Source of the DNA: Flavobacterium psychrotrophum
GTDB taxonomy: Bacteria; Bacteroidota; Bacteroidia; Flavobacteriales; Flavobacteriaceae
Length of the DNA: 64,000 nucleotides
Assembly: GCF_003403075.1 (NCBI RefSeq)
Contig: NZ_CP031557.1
Location: 310,001-374,000 of the forward strand
Direction of reading: 5' to 3'
A program made the translations under genes and the position numbers. Positions 9,801 through 18,233 of this stretch are shown one piece after another; within the stretch, counting starts at the first letter, position 1; every line of letters begins with the position of its first letter. Below the pieces are notes generated by a model. The model did no database searches and had not been told where the DNA came from. It worked only from the letters and a program-made list of their open reading frames with translations.

Positions 9801-11154
9801 ATTTACCTCAATAGATCAAAACCCTGTACTGGCAAATATAACGCTGGCGCAGGCAGGAGATTATTACCTAACTGTTTCGGCATTTGGCTGTACTTCGCCG
9901 CCATCTAAAGTTACGGTTACTGTAAGCCCATTACCTTATGCAGGTGTTGACGGAACTGATACAATTTGTAATACAGGAGGCAACATTATGCTTAGTTCTT
10001 ACCTTGGCGCAACATATACCACAGGTGGCACATGGACTGATGTAGACGGCGCGGGAAGCCTTACCGGAGAGGTGTTTAACACAGCGGGTGTTTCCGGAGG
10101 TATATATCATTTTAAGTATTCTGTTACAAACTTTTGCAATGTCACAGATGAAGCTATTGTTACCCTGACGCTTAATACCATATTAGCAGCACCGGTACTT
10201 GCACCTATACTTCCTGTTTGCGAAGGAGCAAATGTAACGCTTGCAGCTGCGGGAACAATTGTGCCAAATGCGATATATAATTGGACAGGCCCTAATGGTT
10301 TTACATCAAACCAGCCTAATCCGGTTATTGTTACTGCAAGCCCTGCGGCATCAGGTATTTATTCACTAATTGTAGAAGTTAACGGTTGTCCTTCTCCGTC
10401 TGCTACAGTAAGTGTTGTGGTAAATGCTAATCCGCAGTTTGTTATTGACGGCGATGCTGTACTGTGCGATGGGCAGACTGGCTTGTTAAACGTAAATGCA
10501 TCAAACTTTATCGGTGCTACTTACAAGTGGTATCTTGATGATGTATTGCAACCATCGGCTACTACCGGTAGTGTACAGATATCTGAAACAGGTGTTTATA
10601 AGGTAGAAGTAACAACAAATACCTGTACAACAACACAAGAATTTTTAGTCTCGCCAAATACCAATGCTTTTAACGTAGAATTAGAAGCCGGTTGCGAAAA
10701 TGAGCGTTATATAATACGTGTTAGTAACCTTGACGAAATTCAGGACATAGCTTCAATAACATGGGAAGGCCCGGATGGATTTAATGCTGTAGGAGAGTCG
10801 GCAGATATTACTAATGGCGCAACGGGTATTTATACAGCCCTGATAACAAATACTGATGGCTGTAGTGCTACAGGAAATGTTACTGTAAACAATTCACATT
10901 GTTTTATACCTAAGGGGATATCTCCGGGTGATGGACAGTACAATGATAATTTTGACCTAAGCAACCTTGATGTAAGGCATATAAAGATATTTAACCGCTA
11001 CGGCATGCAGGTGTATGAAAAGGCCAATTACCTTAACGAATGGTATGGGCAGTCTGATAAAGGCGATTTGCCTACGGGCACTTACTTTTATGTAATTACG
11101 CTAAGCGAAGGCAAGCAGGTTACCGGATGGGTATATCTTTTAAAAAGGGTGTAA
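6887..11154 (+). pseudogene. T9SS-secreted giant surface protein with CHU_C domain, frameshifted
   Basis: One gene in two frames: 6887-7723 as read from the ATG, and a second frame open from 7537 to 11154. Similarity of style continues across the break, and adding one G to the GGGGG at 7609-7613 restores a single frame of about 1422 residues. The N-terminus is a signal peptide (SVSLFAQ). The body has at least six modules ending in a TDxCG-type motif (such as VTDACGRT, FTDSCGFT), then two copies of a two-domain Ig-like unit. The last 80 residues (NRYGMQVYE, GTYFYVITL, GWVYLLKR) are a gliding-motility-associated CHU_C sorting domain (type B), which directs export by T9SS. An adhesin or matrix role is inferred. 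The break may be a real mutation or a homopolymer error. Confidence 0.85.
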
Positions 11155-11176
11155 ATACAGATAACCGGTTTAAAGC

Positions 11177-11207
11177 AAAAAAGCTTAGGTACTACCTAAG
11201 CTTTTTT
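11177..11207. terminator. Bidirectional terminator overlapping the mlaF stop
   Basis: A 13-bp stem AAAAAAGCTTAGG/CCTAAGCTTTTTT with loop TACTA. It ends the surface-protein gene on the plus strand. On the minus strand the right arm encodes the final KKA and the TAG stop of the ABC ATPase. Confidence 0.85.
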
Positions 11208-12005
11208 GTTATTGTTGTTCTGGTCATGATGATGATGTTCTTCTTCATCTGCCAGGAGGCTCTCGCGTACTTTTTTGAAAAGGTCTGATGAGTATACAAA
11301 TTCTACAATCGACTTGTTTCGGGTTTCAAGTATCTGTTCGTTATCGCCTTCCCATTCTTTAACCCCATTTTTTAGGAATACGATCTTTTCGCCTATCTGC
11401 AATACCGAGTTCATATCGTGGGTATTAATAACCGTTGTTATGTTGTACTCTTTGGTAATTTCCTGTACAAGTTCATCAATTACGATACTTGTTTCAGGGT
11501 CAAGTCCAGAGTTAGGCTCATCACAAAACAGGTATTTAGGATTGTTTACTATAGCTCTTGCAATAGCAACCCTTTTTTGCATACCACCCGATATTTCATT
11601 CGGGAATTTTTTATTAGCATCTTTCAGGTTTACACGATCCAGTACTTCGTTTACACGATCTTTTATATCCTTGGAGCGCTTATTGGTAAACATCTTAAGC
11701 GGAAAAGCCACGTTTTCCTCAACACTCATGCTGTCAAATAGTGCGCTTCCCTGAAATACCATGCCTATTTCGGTACGAAGGGCACGTTTTTCGTCTGGGT
11801 TAAGTTCGCTGTATATACGGCCGTCAAAAGATATGGTTCCTGCATCGGGTGTGTGGATGCCCAGCAGTGTTTTTAGCATAACTGTTTTACCGGAGCCGCT
11901 TCGGCCAATGATAAGATTGGTCTTACCCGACTCGAATGTAGTAGAAATACCCTTAAGTACCTTAGCTTCGCCAAATGCTTTTTCTATGTCTTTTACCTCT
12001 ATCAT
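11196..12005 (-). CDS. mlaF: ABC transporter ATP-binding protein, MlaF type
   Basis: A 269-residue ATPase of the Mla/MCE lipid-transport family, acting on the cytoplasmic face with the MlaE-like permease to move phospholipids between membranes. It has Walker A GRSGSGKT (34-41), signature SGGMQ (139-143) and Walker B YLFCDEP (158-164), plus the D-loop SGLDP. The C-terminus is an unusual tail of acidic residues, four His and a run of Asn. The gene overlaps the permease stop by one base. The MCE-domain partner (MlaD) is not in the window. Confidence 0.88.
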   Translation of the reverse strand: MIEVKDIEKAFGEAKVLKGISTTFESGKTNLIIGRSGSGKTVMLKTLLGIHTPDAGTISFDGRIYSELNPDEKRALRTEIGMVFQGSALFDSMSVEENVAFPLKMFTNKRSKDIKDRVNEVLDRVNLKDANKKFPNEISGGMQKRVAIARAIVNNPKYLFCDEPNSGLDPETSIVIDELVQEITKEYNITTVINTHDMNSVLQIGEKIVFLKNGVKEWEGDNEQILETRNKSIVEFVYSSDLFKKVRESLLADEEEHHHHDQNNNNKKA

Positions 12006-12745
12006 TAGCTTAGTAGTAGTTGGGTTAATATGTAGTCAATAAGGATAATTACCACGCAGCACCATACAAATGATGTTGTACTGGCTTTACCTACCTCAAG
12101 CGCGCCACCTTTCATATAAAAACCATGAAATGATGGAATTGTAGCAAGCACAAACCCAAATATGGCTGTTTTAATAAAGGCATATACTATATGAAAAGGA
12201 ATGAATTCTCTTTGAATACCGGTTAAAAATTCGTCGCTACCTATAAAGCCTCCATAAACCCCTGCAAGCCATCCGCCTATGATGCCTAAAAATATAGATA
12301 CGGCTATTACAAATGGATATAGTAAAAAGGCCATGATTTTAGGGAAAACAAGGTAATTGAGCGAGTTAACACCCATAACCTCTAGTGCGTCTATCTGCTC
12401 TGTTACGCGCATGGTACCTATGCTCGATGTAATGTATGAACCTGCACGCCCTGCCATGATGATGGAAAGGAATGTAGGAGAGAACTCTAATATTACAGAC
12501 TGCCTGGTGGCAAATGCAATCAGCGATTTAGGAATAAGCGGATTTGTAAGGTTTAGTGCCGTTTGTATGGCAACAACACCGCCTATAAAGAACGATATAA
12601 AGGCAACGATACCCATAGATCCGGTAATGAGGTCGTCGATTTCTTTAAAAATTAGAGGCCTCATAACCACCCACTTGGTTGGCTTGTTAAATACCTCTTT
12701 TAGCATAAGGAAGTACTTGCCTATCTGATGTAATGCTTTTATCAT
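12005..12745 (-). CDS. mlaE: MlaE-family ABC transporter permease
   Basis: A 246-residue inner-membrane permease of the MlaE family, with five or six hydrophobic segments. Family-typical parts are the IAFISFFIGGVVAIQTA segment, RAGSYITSSIGTMRVTEQIDALEVMG (the conserved E-Q-I-D-A-L loop) and the final membrane segment. It is first in a two-gene unit with mlaF. The glycosyltransferase gene ends 82 bases upstream on the same strand with no convincing terminator between, so read-through is possible. Confidence 0.9.
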   Translation of the reverse strand: MIKALHQIGKYFLMLKEVFNKPTKWVVMRPLIFKEIDDLITGSMGIVAFISFFIGGVVAIQTALNLTNPLIPKSLIAFATRQSVILEFSPTFLSIIMAGRAGSYITSSIGTMRVTEQIDALEVMGVNSLNYLVFPKIMAFLLYPFVIAVSIFLGIIGGWLAGVYGGFIGSDEFLTGIQREFIPFHIVYAFIKTAIFGFVLATIPSFHGFYMKGGALEVGKASTTSFVWCCVVIILIDYILTQLLLS

Positions 12746-12827
12746 TTAGTGTCAGGAAATATCGGCTAATGTACCGATTTACATCCGTTTTTTATTGTTA
12801 GTTAATAGTTTTTTAATATTTGCGTTA

Positions 12828-13676
12828 TTAAAAAAGCTTCTGTTTCATCTTTTTCCAGCGGTACTTTCTAATAAATTTTGCCTGCTCGGCAGATACTAAA
12901 AGTGCTTTGCCTTCGCGCTTAGCCTTAAGGAAACCATTTATGTAATCTACAAATAATAAAGGCTTCTTTTTTCGCATGGCAAGCTTGGCACCTGCAATGG
13001 CTGTTATTACAAAACCATAGCCCAAGGTGTAAAATGCTTCGCCCTGTTTGTAGCGTGCTGCTTTATTATAATTGGCTCCCGTAGGTTTTAGGTGCTTTAC
13101 TTTAAGGCGCTCTATGGTAACTACTTTCCAGTCATAGAATTTTGCGATAAGCTCATCGGCGGTGTCCCAGCCCATGGCAGTACGCAGGCCGCCCATTTGT
13201 TTGAACAAATCTTTACGGTAGGCTTTAAATGCCCCGCGAATGTGGTCTTTATCAGTCAGGTTCTCGATTACCCAGTTGCCATTTTTTTCGATATAAGCAA
13301 AGCCACCTGCCATGCCCACTTTTTCATCGGCCTTAAATGCATCAAGAACCGTTTCAAAATAATCGGGAGGGAGTATAAGGTCGGCATCCAGCTTTACAAT
13401 GATGTCATACTCTTCGTCTACGGTAGCATAACCGGCATTAAAAGCCTGTATAACCTTACTGCCGGGCAGGTGTATGGCCTGCGAATCTTTGTTTACCAAT
13501 GATATCCACGGGTATTTTGCGGCAAACTCCTGCACTATGGCAGCAGTCCTGTCGGTAGAATTATCGTTTACCACCACTGCTTTTGCAGGGAGTATGGTTT
13601 GTGCCGCAAGCGACTCAAGGGTTACGCCCATAAAGGCTTCCTCGTTGTGCGCGGGTATTATTGTATAGTATTTCAT
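12828..13676 (-). CDS. Family 2 glycosyltransferase
   Basis: A 282-residue GT-A fold enzyme. It opens with the GT2 signature YYTIIPAHNEE, then VVNDNSTDRT, and the metal-binding DAD in VKLDADLILP. It lacks membrane spans typical of dolichol-phosphate mannosyltransferase fusions and ends in a basic tail. It would add a sugar to a surface glycan or lipid; donor and acceptor cannot be told. It is divergent from another GT2 gene 59 bases away, and the -7-like element GATATTTG on the minus strand (13704-13697) could drive it. Confidence 0.85.
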   Translation of the reverse strand: MKYYTIIPAHNEEAFMGVTLESLAAQTILPAKAVVVNDNSTDRTAAIVQEFAAKYPWISLVNKDSQAIHLPGSKVIQAFNAGYATVDEEYDIIVKLDADLILPPDYFETVLDAFKADEKVGMAGGFAYIEKNGNWVIENLTDKDHIRGAFKAYRKDLFKQMGGLRTAMGWDTADELIAKFYDWKVVTIERLKVKHLKPTGANYNKAARYKQGEAFYTLGYGFVITAIAGAKLAMRKKKPLLFVDYINGFLKAKREGKALLVSAEQAKFIRKYRWKKMKQKLF

Positions 13677-13706
13677 CCTGAAATATAAAAGAACTGCAAA
13701 TATCCT

Positions 13707-13714
13707 TAATTTTG
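13707..13714 (+). promoter_or_regulatory. -7 element for the GT2-flippase pair
   Basis: TAATTTTG matches TAnnTTTG exactly, 21 bases before the TTG start. It lies next to the oppositely directed element of the divergent GT2 gene. Confidence 0.5.
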
Positions 13715-13735
13715 CGCTAACCGAAAAACGAAACC

Positions 13736-14605
13736 TTGGATAAGAACGTATTTGTAATCATTGTTACCTATAATGGCGCCCGCTGGATCGATAAAAACAT
13801 TCAGTCGTTGCTGGCATCGTCTTATCCGGTGCGCATTATCGCGATAGACAACCAGTCTACTGATAACTCAGTAGCGCTGCTAAAGCAGTATCCCGAAGTA
13901 CAAGTTATAGAAAGTGACAGTAACCTTGGATTTGGCAAAGCCAATAATATAGGGATGAAACTTGCCATAGAGCAAGGGGCTGATTACCTGTTCCTGCTCA
14001 ACCAGGATGCCTGGGTTTTTAAAGATACTGTAAAAAGCCTTGTCCATAAAATGGAAGCTAATACGCAGCTTGGCTTGCTTAGCCCAATGCACTACGTAGC
14101 TAATGAAACAGATCTTGATGTATCTTTTTCAACATATCTAAATCGTAAAAGCGGAGATTTAAATCGAATACCATTAGTGCCGTTTGTAAACGCCGCTGCC
14201 TGGATGCTGAGTAGTGATTGTGTGAAGAAGGTGGGATACTTTGAGCCGCTTTTTGGGCATTATGGTGAAGACCGTAATTATTGTGACCGTGTGTTGTACC
14301 ATAAATTTCTAATAGGTATTGACACTGATGCTAAAATTGTACACGACCGCGTTATTACCCGCAACTTTAATAAAGACACAACCCAGAGCAAGTATAAAAT
14401 ATTAGCTACACTTATAGACCCTAACCGAAGCATTTTTAATGCCTACAAGCAGGGACTTAAAGAAGCACTGGGCCTGCCAAAATACTTTAGCAAGTTTTAT
14501 AGCAAGGCTGAGGCAAGGAAGATGCTGGGCACATTGCTGAAATATTATGCCAACCATGTATTTAACACCGCACCCATAAAGGTTGCCAGAAAAAACGCCC
14601 TGTAA
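13736..14605 (+). CDS. Family 2 glycosyltransferase, rhamnosyltransferase-like
   Basis: A 289-residue GT2 enzyme. It has VIIVTYNGARWI at the N-terminus, the nucleotide-sugar loop AIDNQSTDNS, and LLNQDAWV, which matches the N-x-D metal site common in rhamnosyl- and galactofuranosyltransferases. The start is TTG: an in-frame stop lies at 13718-13720 and no ATG is available before the conserved core. The stop overlaps the flippase ATG by one base, so the pair is translationally coupled and likely works on one cell-surface polysaccharide. Confidence 0.87.
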   Translation: MDKNVFVIIVTYNGARWIDKNIQSLLASSYPVRIIAIDNQSTDNSVALLKQYPEVQVIESDSNLGFGKANNIGMKLAIEQGADYLFLLNQDAWVFKDTVKSLVHKMEANTQLGLLSPMHYVANETDLDVSFSTYLNRKSGDLNRIPLVPFVNAAAWMLSSDCVKKVGYFEPLFGHYGEDRNYCDRVLYHKFLIGIDTDAKIVHDRVITRNFNKDTTQSKYKILATLIDPNRSIFNAYKQGLKEALGLPKYFSKFYSKAEARKMLGTLLKYYANHVFNTAPIKVARKNAL

Positions 14606-16077
14606 TGGAAAAACAAAAAGTAGCCCCAATGAAGCAGGTGGTGTGGTTTGCGCTATTTAATTATCTGGGTACGGGTATAGGTGTTATTTCTACCTTGTTT
14701 ATTTACCCTAATGATAAAGAGCTACTGGGGATGATGCGCTACATAGACAGCTTGTCGCAACTACTGTTTCCTGTTATGGTGTTAGGGGCAAGCCAGGCAC
14801 TTATAAAGTTTTATCCGGCGCTGGATGAGCGCCACCAAAAACAGCTTTTTAATTATAGCATTATATCGGTACTTGTTGTAAGCCTTATAACTTTTTTAGG
14901 GCTTAGTATTTATGCAAATGTTATTGAAGATGAATATATAAGCCTGGCATATTATGCTTACCCTATAGCAATAGCCCTGGCCTTTGTAGAGCTTTTTAAA
15001 AAACAGCTACAGGATTTGCAGCGCATTGCTGTACCTACGCTTTTTGAAAAGGTAATTCCTAAAATAGTGCTCCCCGCGGCCTTTTTGTGGGTTATTTATG
15101 GTGTTGCTACCACACAGGATGCTATTTGGCTGTACATTTCAGGCTTTGTTTTTATAATGTTATTTACCGGAGTATACCTGTTTAAATATTATAAGCCGGG
15201 ATTCAACTACCGTTTTAAAACCTTGTTTGGCGAGATTTCCCGAAAAGATTATTTCCGTTACAGTTTATATGCGCTTGCAGGTAGTTTAGGTTCGCTACTG
15301 GCTTTTCGTATCGACGGACTTATTATTCCGAAATATATTTCGATGGAGGCAAACGGTACCTTTAGTATAGGCTCAATGCTGGCTACAACGCTTCAAATTC
15401 CAGCTGTGGGGATGTTTGCCCTGTATGCACCTATTATCAGCAATTACCTAAAAGACCACAATTTAAAAGATCTTGATGTAAAATATAAAGAAATAGCCCG
15501 CCTGCTTTTCTTTATTGGGGCTGTATTGTATGGCTGTATCTTCTTGGGTATTGAAGATCTTTTCCGCCTGATGCCTGATTATAATAAGTTGAAAGATTCT
15601 ATAGCCATTGTAGAGATACTGGGTTTTAGTGTGCTGATTAATATGGCTACGGGCTTTAACGGAGAAATTATTACCTATTCTAAATATTATCGCTTTAATC
15701 TTATAGCTGTAAGTATCTTAGTGATTTTAACCGTATCGCTTAATCTCTTATTCCTTAATATGGGTTACGGAATAGTAGGTGTTGCGTGGGCATCGTTTAT
15801 TAGTATGACGCTGTTTAACATCAGCAAGCTGGCCTTTATCTATAAAAAGTTTAAGCTGCTGCCCTTTGATGTTAAGTTCTTTAAAATGGGGGTGATATTC
15901 TTGCTGGCGGGAGTTGGCGTGTATCTGCTGCCGAATACTGCAAGCCACCTTTTAAACCTTATGTATAAAACGGGGCTATATGGTTTAATATCCATAATGG
16001 TTATATACAAATTAAGGCTAGTCTACCAACTTAACGTTTGGGTAAATAAGGTTTTGGAAAAATTTGATAAACAATAG
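14605..16077 (+). CDS. Polysaccharide/oligosaccharide flippase (Wzx-like, MOP superfamily)
   Basis: A 490-residue membrane protein with about 12-14 hydrophobic segments and basic loops, as in lipid-linked oligosaccharide flippases. Features include the early FNYLGTGIGVISTLFIYP segment and RIDGLIIPKYISMEANGTFS in the middle, a pattern common in Wzx relatives. It would move undecaprenyl-linked repeat units across the inner membrane. It is coupled to the upstream GT2. No polymerase or further transferase genes follow, so this is a mini-locus rather than a full capsule cluster. Confidence 0.85.
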   Translation: MEKQKVAPMKQVVWFALFNYLGTGIGVISTLFIYPNDKELLGMMRYIDSLSQLLFPVMVLGASQALIKFYPALDERHQKQLFNYSIISVLVVSLITFLGLSIYANVIEDEYISLAYYAYPIAIALAFVELFKKQLQDLQRIAVPTLFEKVIPKIVLPAAFLWVIYGVATTQDAIWLYISGFVFIMLFTGVYLFKYYKPGFNYRFKTLFGEISRKDYFRYSLYALAGSLGSLLAFRIDGLIIPKYISMEANGTFSIGSMLATTLQIPAVGMFALYAPIISNYLKDHNLKDLDVKYKEIARLLFFIGAVLYGCIFLGIEDLFRLMPDYNKLKDSIAIVEILGFSVLINMATGFNGEIITYSKYYRFNLIAVSILVILTVSLNLLFLNMGYGIVGVAWASFISMTLFNISKLAFIYKKFKLLPFDVKFFKMGVIFLLAGVGVYLLPNTASHLLNLMYKTGLYGLISIMVIYKLRLVYQLNVWVNKVLEKFDKQ

Positions 16078-16166
16078 AGACTTACTTTTGGTAGTAATAA
16101 ATTTCTTACCCTTTGTAAAAAGGGATACATTTTGCTACTTTAGCGCAAACTAATAAACCTTTTATC

Positions 16167-16412
16167 ATGGCAAATAAATTTGCAGACATGCCCGACGAAA
16201 AATTACTGAGATTTGAAAAGACTATAAGCGCTATAGTAATCATGTTTTCTATAGGCATGCTATTATTGCTTGTTGCTGTAGTTTATACAAGCTTTAAAAA
16301 TGGATTTTCGGCAATGAGTGTAATTCCATTAGGGCTTGCACCCATTGGCTTGCTTAACTTTAATAATCTTAAGGAAATAAAAAAAGAGATAAAGGTTCGG
16401 GGATTAAAGTAA
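16167..16412 (+). CDS. Small two-span membrane protein, unknown function
   Basis: An 81-residue protein with a short polar N-terminus (ADMPDEKLLRFEK), a hydrophobic segment at about 22-44, a Phe-containing turn, a second segment at about 53-67, and a basic Lys/Glu C-terminus. It contains no cysteines. Similar small two-span proteins are common in Bacteroidota and lack a defined role. An imperfect promoter is visible upstream (TACATTTTG, one base longer than consensus). Confidence 0.7.
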   Translation: MANKFADMPDEKLLRFEKTISAIVIMFSIGMLLLLVAVVYTSFKNGFSAMSVIPLGLAPIGLLNFNNLKEIKKEIKVRGLK

Positions 16413-16434
16413 CATATGCACAAATAAAAAAGAC

Positions 16435-16489
16435 ACAAATTTCAATTATCTACACAAAGTTTGTTTTTGTGAAAATAATTGAAATTTGT
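16435..16489. repeat. Perfect 15-bp A/T-rich inverted repeat
   Basis: ACAAATTTCAATTAT (16435-16449) pairs exactly with ATAATTGAAATTTGT (16475-16489). The 25-base loop holds a further CACAAA/TTTGTG pair. It lies between two convergent genes and may end both transcripts, though it lacks the G/C stem of the other terminators here. Confidence 0.6.
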
Positions 16490-16520
16490 ATCTCAGTTTG
16501 CTGTAATACAGTTGTTTTAT

Positions 16521-17579
16521 TTAAATTTTATAGATAAACGCATTAACGTTCATTCCAGCACCTACGCTTGCAAACAATACCACATCGCCTTTATTAAGTG
16601 CCTGTTCCGGCAGTAAGCCTTTCATTAGCATATCATAAAGCGTAGGGATTGTTGCTACACTGCTGTTACCCAGTTTGTGAATGCTCATAGGCATAATGCC
16701 ATCGGGTGGGGTAGTGCCATGCAGTTTATAAAAACGCTGAATGATAGCCTCATCCATCTTTTCGTTTGCCTGGTGTATCAGTATCTTTTTAACATCGCTA
16801 AGTGCCACGCCGCTTTTTTCAAGGCACTCTTTCATGGCCTTGGGTACATTACTAAGTGCAAATTCGTAAATCTTTCGCCCATACATTTTAATGTAACGTA
16901 CATCCGGGTTATGTTCTTTATTGTAAGAATTTCCAAAGAATAAGAAGTAAGCTTCATCATACGTATATGATGCTGTAATATTAGCTAATATGCCTCCTTC
17001 TTCCTCTGTAGCTTCAATAATGCTTGCTCCGGCACCATCGCTGTAGATCATGCTGTCGCGGTCGTGCGGATCTGTAACGCGGCTCAGGGTTTCTGCTCCA
17101 ATAACCAGGCAGCGCTTTGCCATGCCCGATTTAATATATGCCATAGCCTGTATAACGCCTTCTACCCAACCCGGACAGCCAAACAGTATGTCATAAGCTA
17201 CACAGCGCGGGTTTTTAATACGCAGGCTGTGTTTTACGCGGCTGGCAAGGCTTGGTACTAAATCTGTTTGTATAGTACCGCTTTTTACATTGCCAAAGTT
17301 ATGCGCAAGTATTATATAATCAAGGGTTTCAGGGTCAATTCCACTGTCTTTAATGGCTTTCTCTGCGGCAAAGTAAGCAATGTCGCTTGTAAGCAGGTTG
17401 TCATCTGCATAGCGGCGTTCTTCTATCCCGGTTATTTGCTGAAATTTTTCGGTAACTACTTCATTAGAGTAAGATAACGGTTTCCCTTCCTCATCAAGAA
17501 ACTGATGGCTTGCAAAATCTATATTTGGGATAATTTTATTAGGAATGTAAGAGCCTGACCCCGTTATTCTGATGTTCAT
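16521..17579 (-). CDS. 3-oxoacyl-ACP synthase III family protein
   Basis: A 352-residue thiolase-fold enzyme with the FabH triad: C135 in ILFGCPGW, H269 in LIHQANEK and N305 in LGNSSVAT. KAS III joins an acyl-CoA starter to malonyl-ACP. FabH of core fatty-acid synthesis is usually nearer 320-335 residues and sits with acyl-carrier genes; this one stands alone, so it may use a different acyl chain, as in specialised KAS III-like proteins. A complete catalytic set argues it is active. Confidence 0.85.
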   Translation of the reverse strand: MNIRITGSGSYIPNKIIPNIDFASHQFLDEEGKPLSYSNEVVTEKFQQITGIEERRYADDNLLTSDIAYFAAEKAIKDSGIDPETLDYIILAHNFGNVKSGTIQTDLVPSLASRVKHSLRIKNPRCVAYDILFGCPGWVEGVIQAMAYIKSGMAKRCLVIGAETLSRVTDPHDRDSMIYSDGAGASIIEATEEEGGILANITASYTYDEAYFLFFGNSYNKEHNPDVRYIKMYGRKIYEFALSNVPKAMKECLEKSGVALSDVKKILIHQANEKMDEAIIQRFYKLHGTTPPDGIMPMSIHKLGNSSVATIPTLYDMLMKGLLPEQALNKGDVVLFASVGAGMNVNAFIYKI

Positions 17580-17707
17580 TTTATTTGTGCCTGTTTATTT
17601 TGTAATAGCTAATGTAGCGATAAAAATGATGCAACAGCGTTAAAATTGCTATGCTTGCATATAAATTTTGTTGCCTGTAAAAATAGTATTTTTTTTTAAA
17701 ACCTGGC

Positions 17708-18082
17708 TTATAGTGTAGTATGTAGTTTTATTTTCATAATTGTGGCAATAGATAACGCACGTGTTTTTGCTTTTTCGGCAGTTTCCCCTTCAAAAAGTGT
17801 ATCGATTGTTTCATTAAAATGACGCAGCCATACTTCAAAATGCGTGTCTGTAAGTGCTTCCATGGCGTTGAGGTGCACATGTATTTCCATTACATTCTTA
17901 CGATAGCCGTTGCGCTCCAGTAAGGTTTGTTCCCAAAAATCGGTAAGTGATGGCATATGGCTTTCAAGATGAATTTTTGCCACATCGGTAAATATGTAAT
18001 TTATTGCAGGATCTGCCAGCAACTTTGTGTAGAAAGCCCATAGCAGTATGCTAAGGTCATTCCTGGTTTGAATGTCTTTCAT
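17708..18082 (-). CDS. Group III truncated haemoglobin
   Basis: A 124-residue 2-on-2 haemoglobin. AFYTKLLADP near the start holds the B-helix Phe-Tyr pair (F17, Y18), and H81 in DTHFEVWLRHF is the likely proximal haem ligand. DFWEQTLL (48-55) is typical of group III. Relatives bind O2 or NO and have been linked to nitrosative-stress responses in some bacteria. A large palindrome lies 38-75 bases upstream of the ATG, between this gene and a divergent lipoprotein gene, and is the likely control site. Confidence 0.87.
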   Translation of the reverse strand: MKDIQTRNDLSILLWAFYTKLLADPAINYIFTDVAKIHLESHMPSLTDFWEQTLLERNGYRKNVMEIHVHLNAMEALTDTHFEVWLRHFNETIDTLFEGETAEKAKTRALSIATIMKIKLHTTL

Positions 18083-18119
18083 TTCAAATTAAATTGTAGT
18101 ACGAAATTCGTGAAATCCG

Positions 18120-18157
18120 TTTGTACGTTTACTGACTTTTATCAGTAAATGTACAAA
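18120..18157. promoter_or_regulatory. Long palindromic operator candidate upstream of the truncated haemoglobin
   Basis: TTTGTACGTTTACTGA (18120-18135) and TCAGTAAATGTACAAA (18142-18157) are inverted copies with one mismatch, around a 6-base centre CTTTTA. The position between divergent starts and the length suggest a transcription-factor site rather than a terminator. Confidence 0.6.
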
Positions 18158-18184
18158 TAACCCGTGTTAAAATTATTTAATACC

Positions 18185-18216
18185 TTGTATGCAGTACAAA
18201 GCTTTTAGTATCTTCG
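18185..18216 (+). promoter_or_regulatory. Probable promoter of the lipoprotein gene
   Basis: TTG (18185-18187), 21 bases, then TATCTTCG (18209-18216, one mismatch to TAnnTTTG), 17 bases before the ATG at 18234. Confidence 0.45.
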
Positions 18217-18233
18217 GTCTACAAACCACCATC

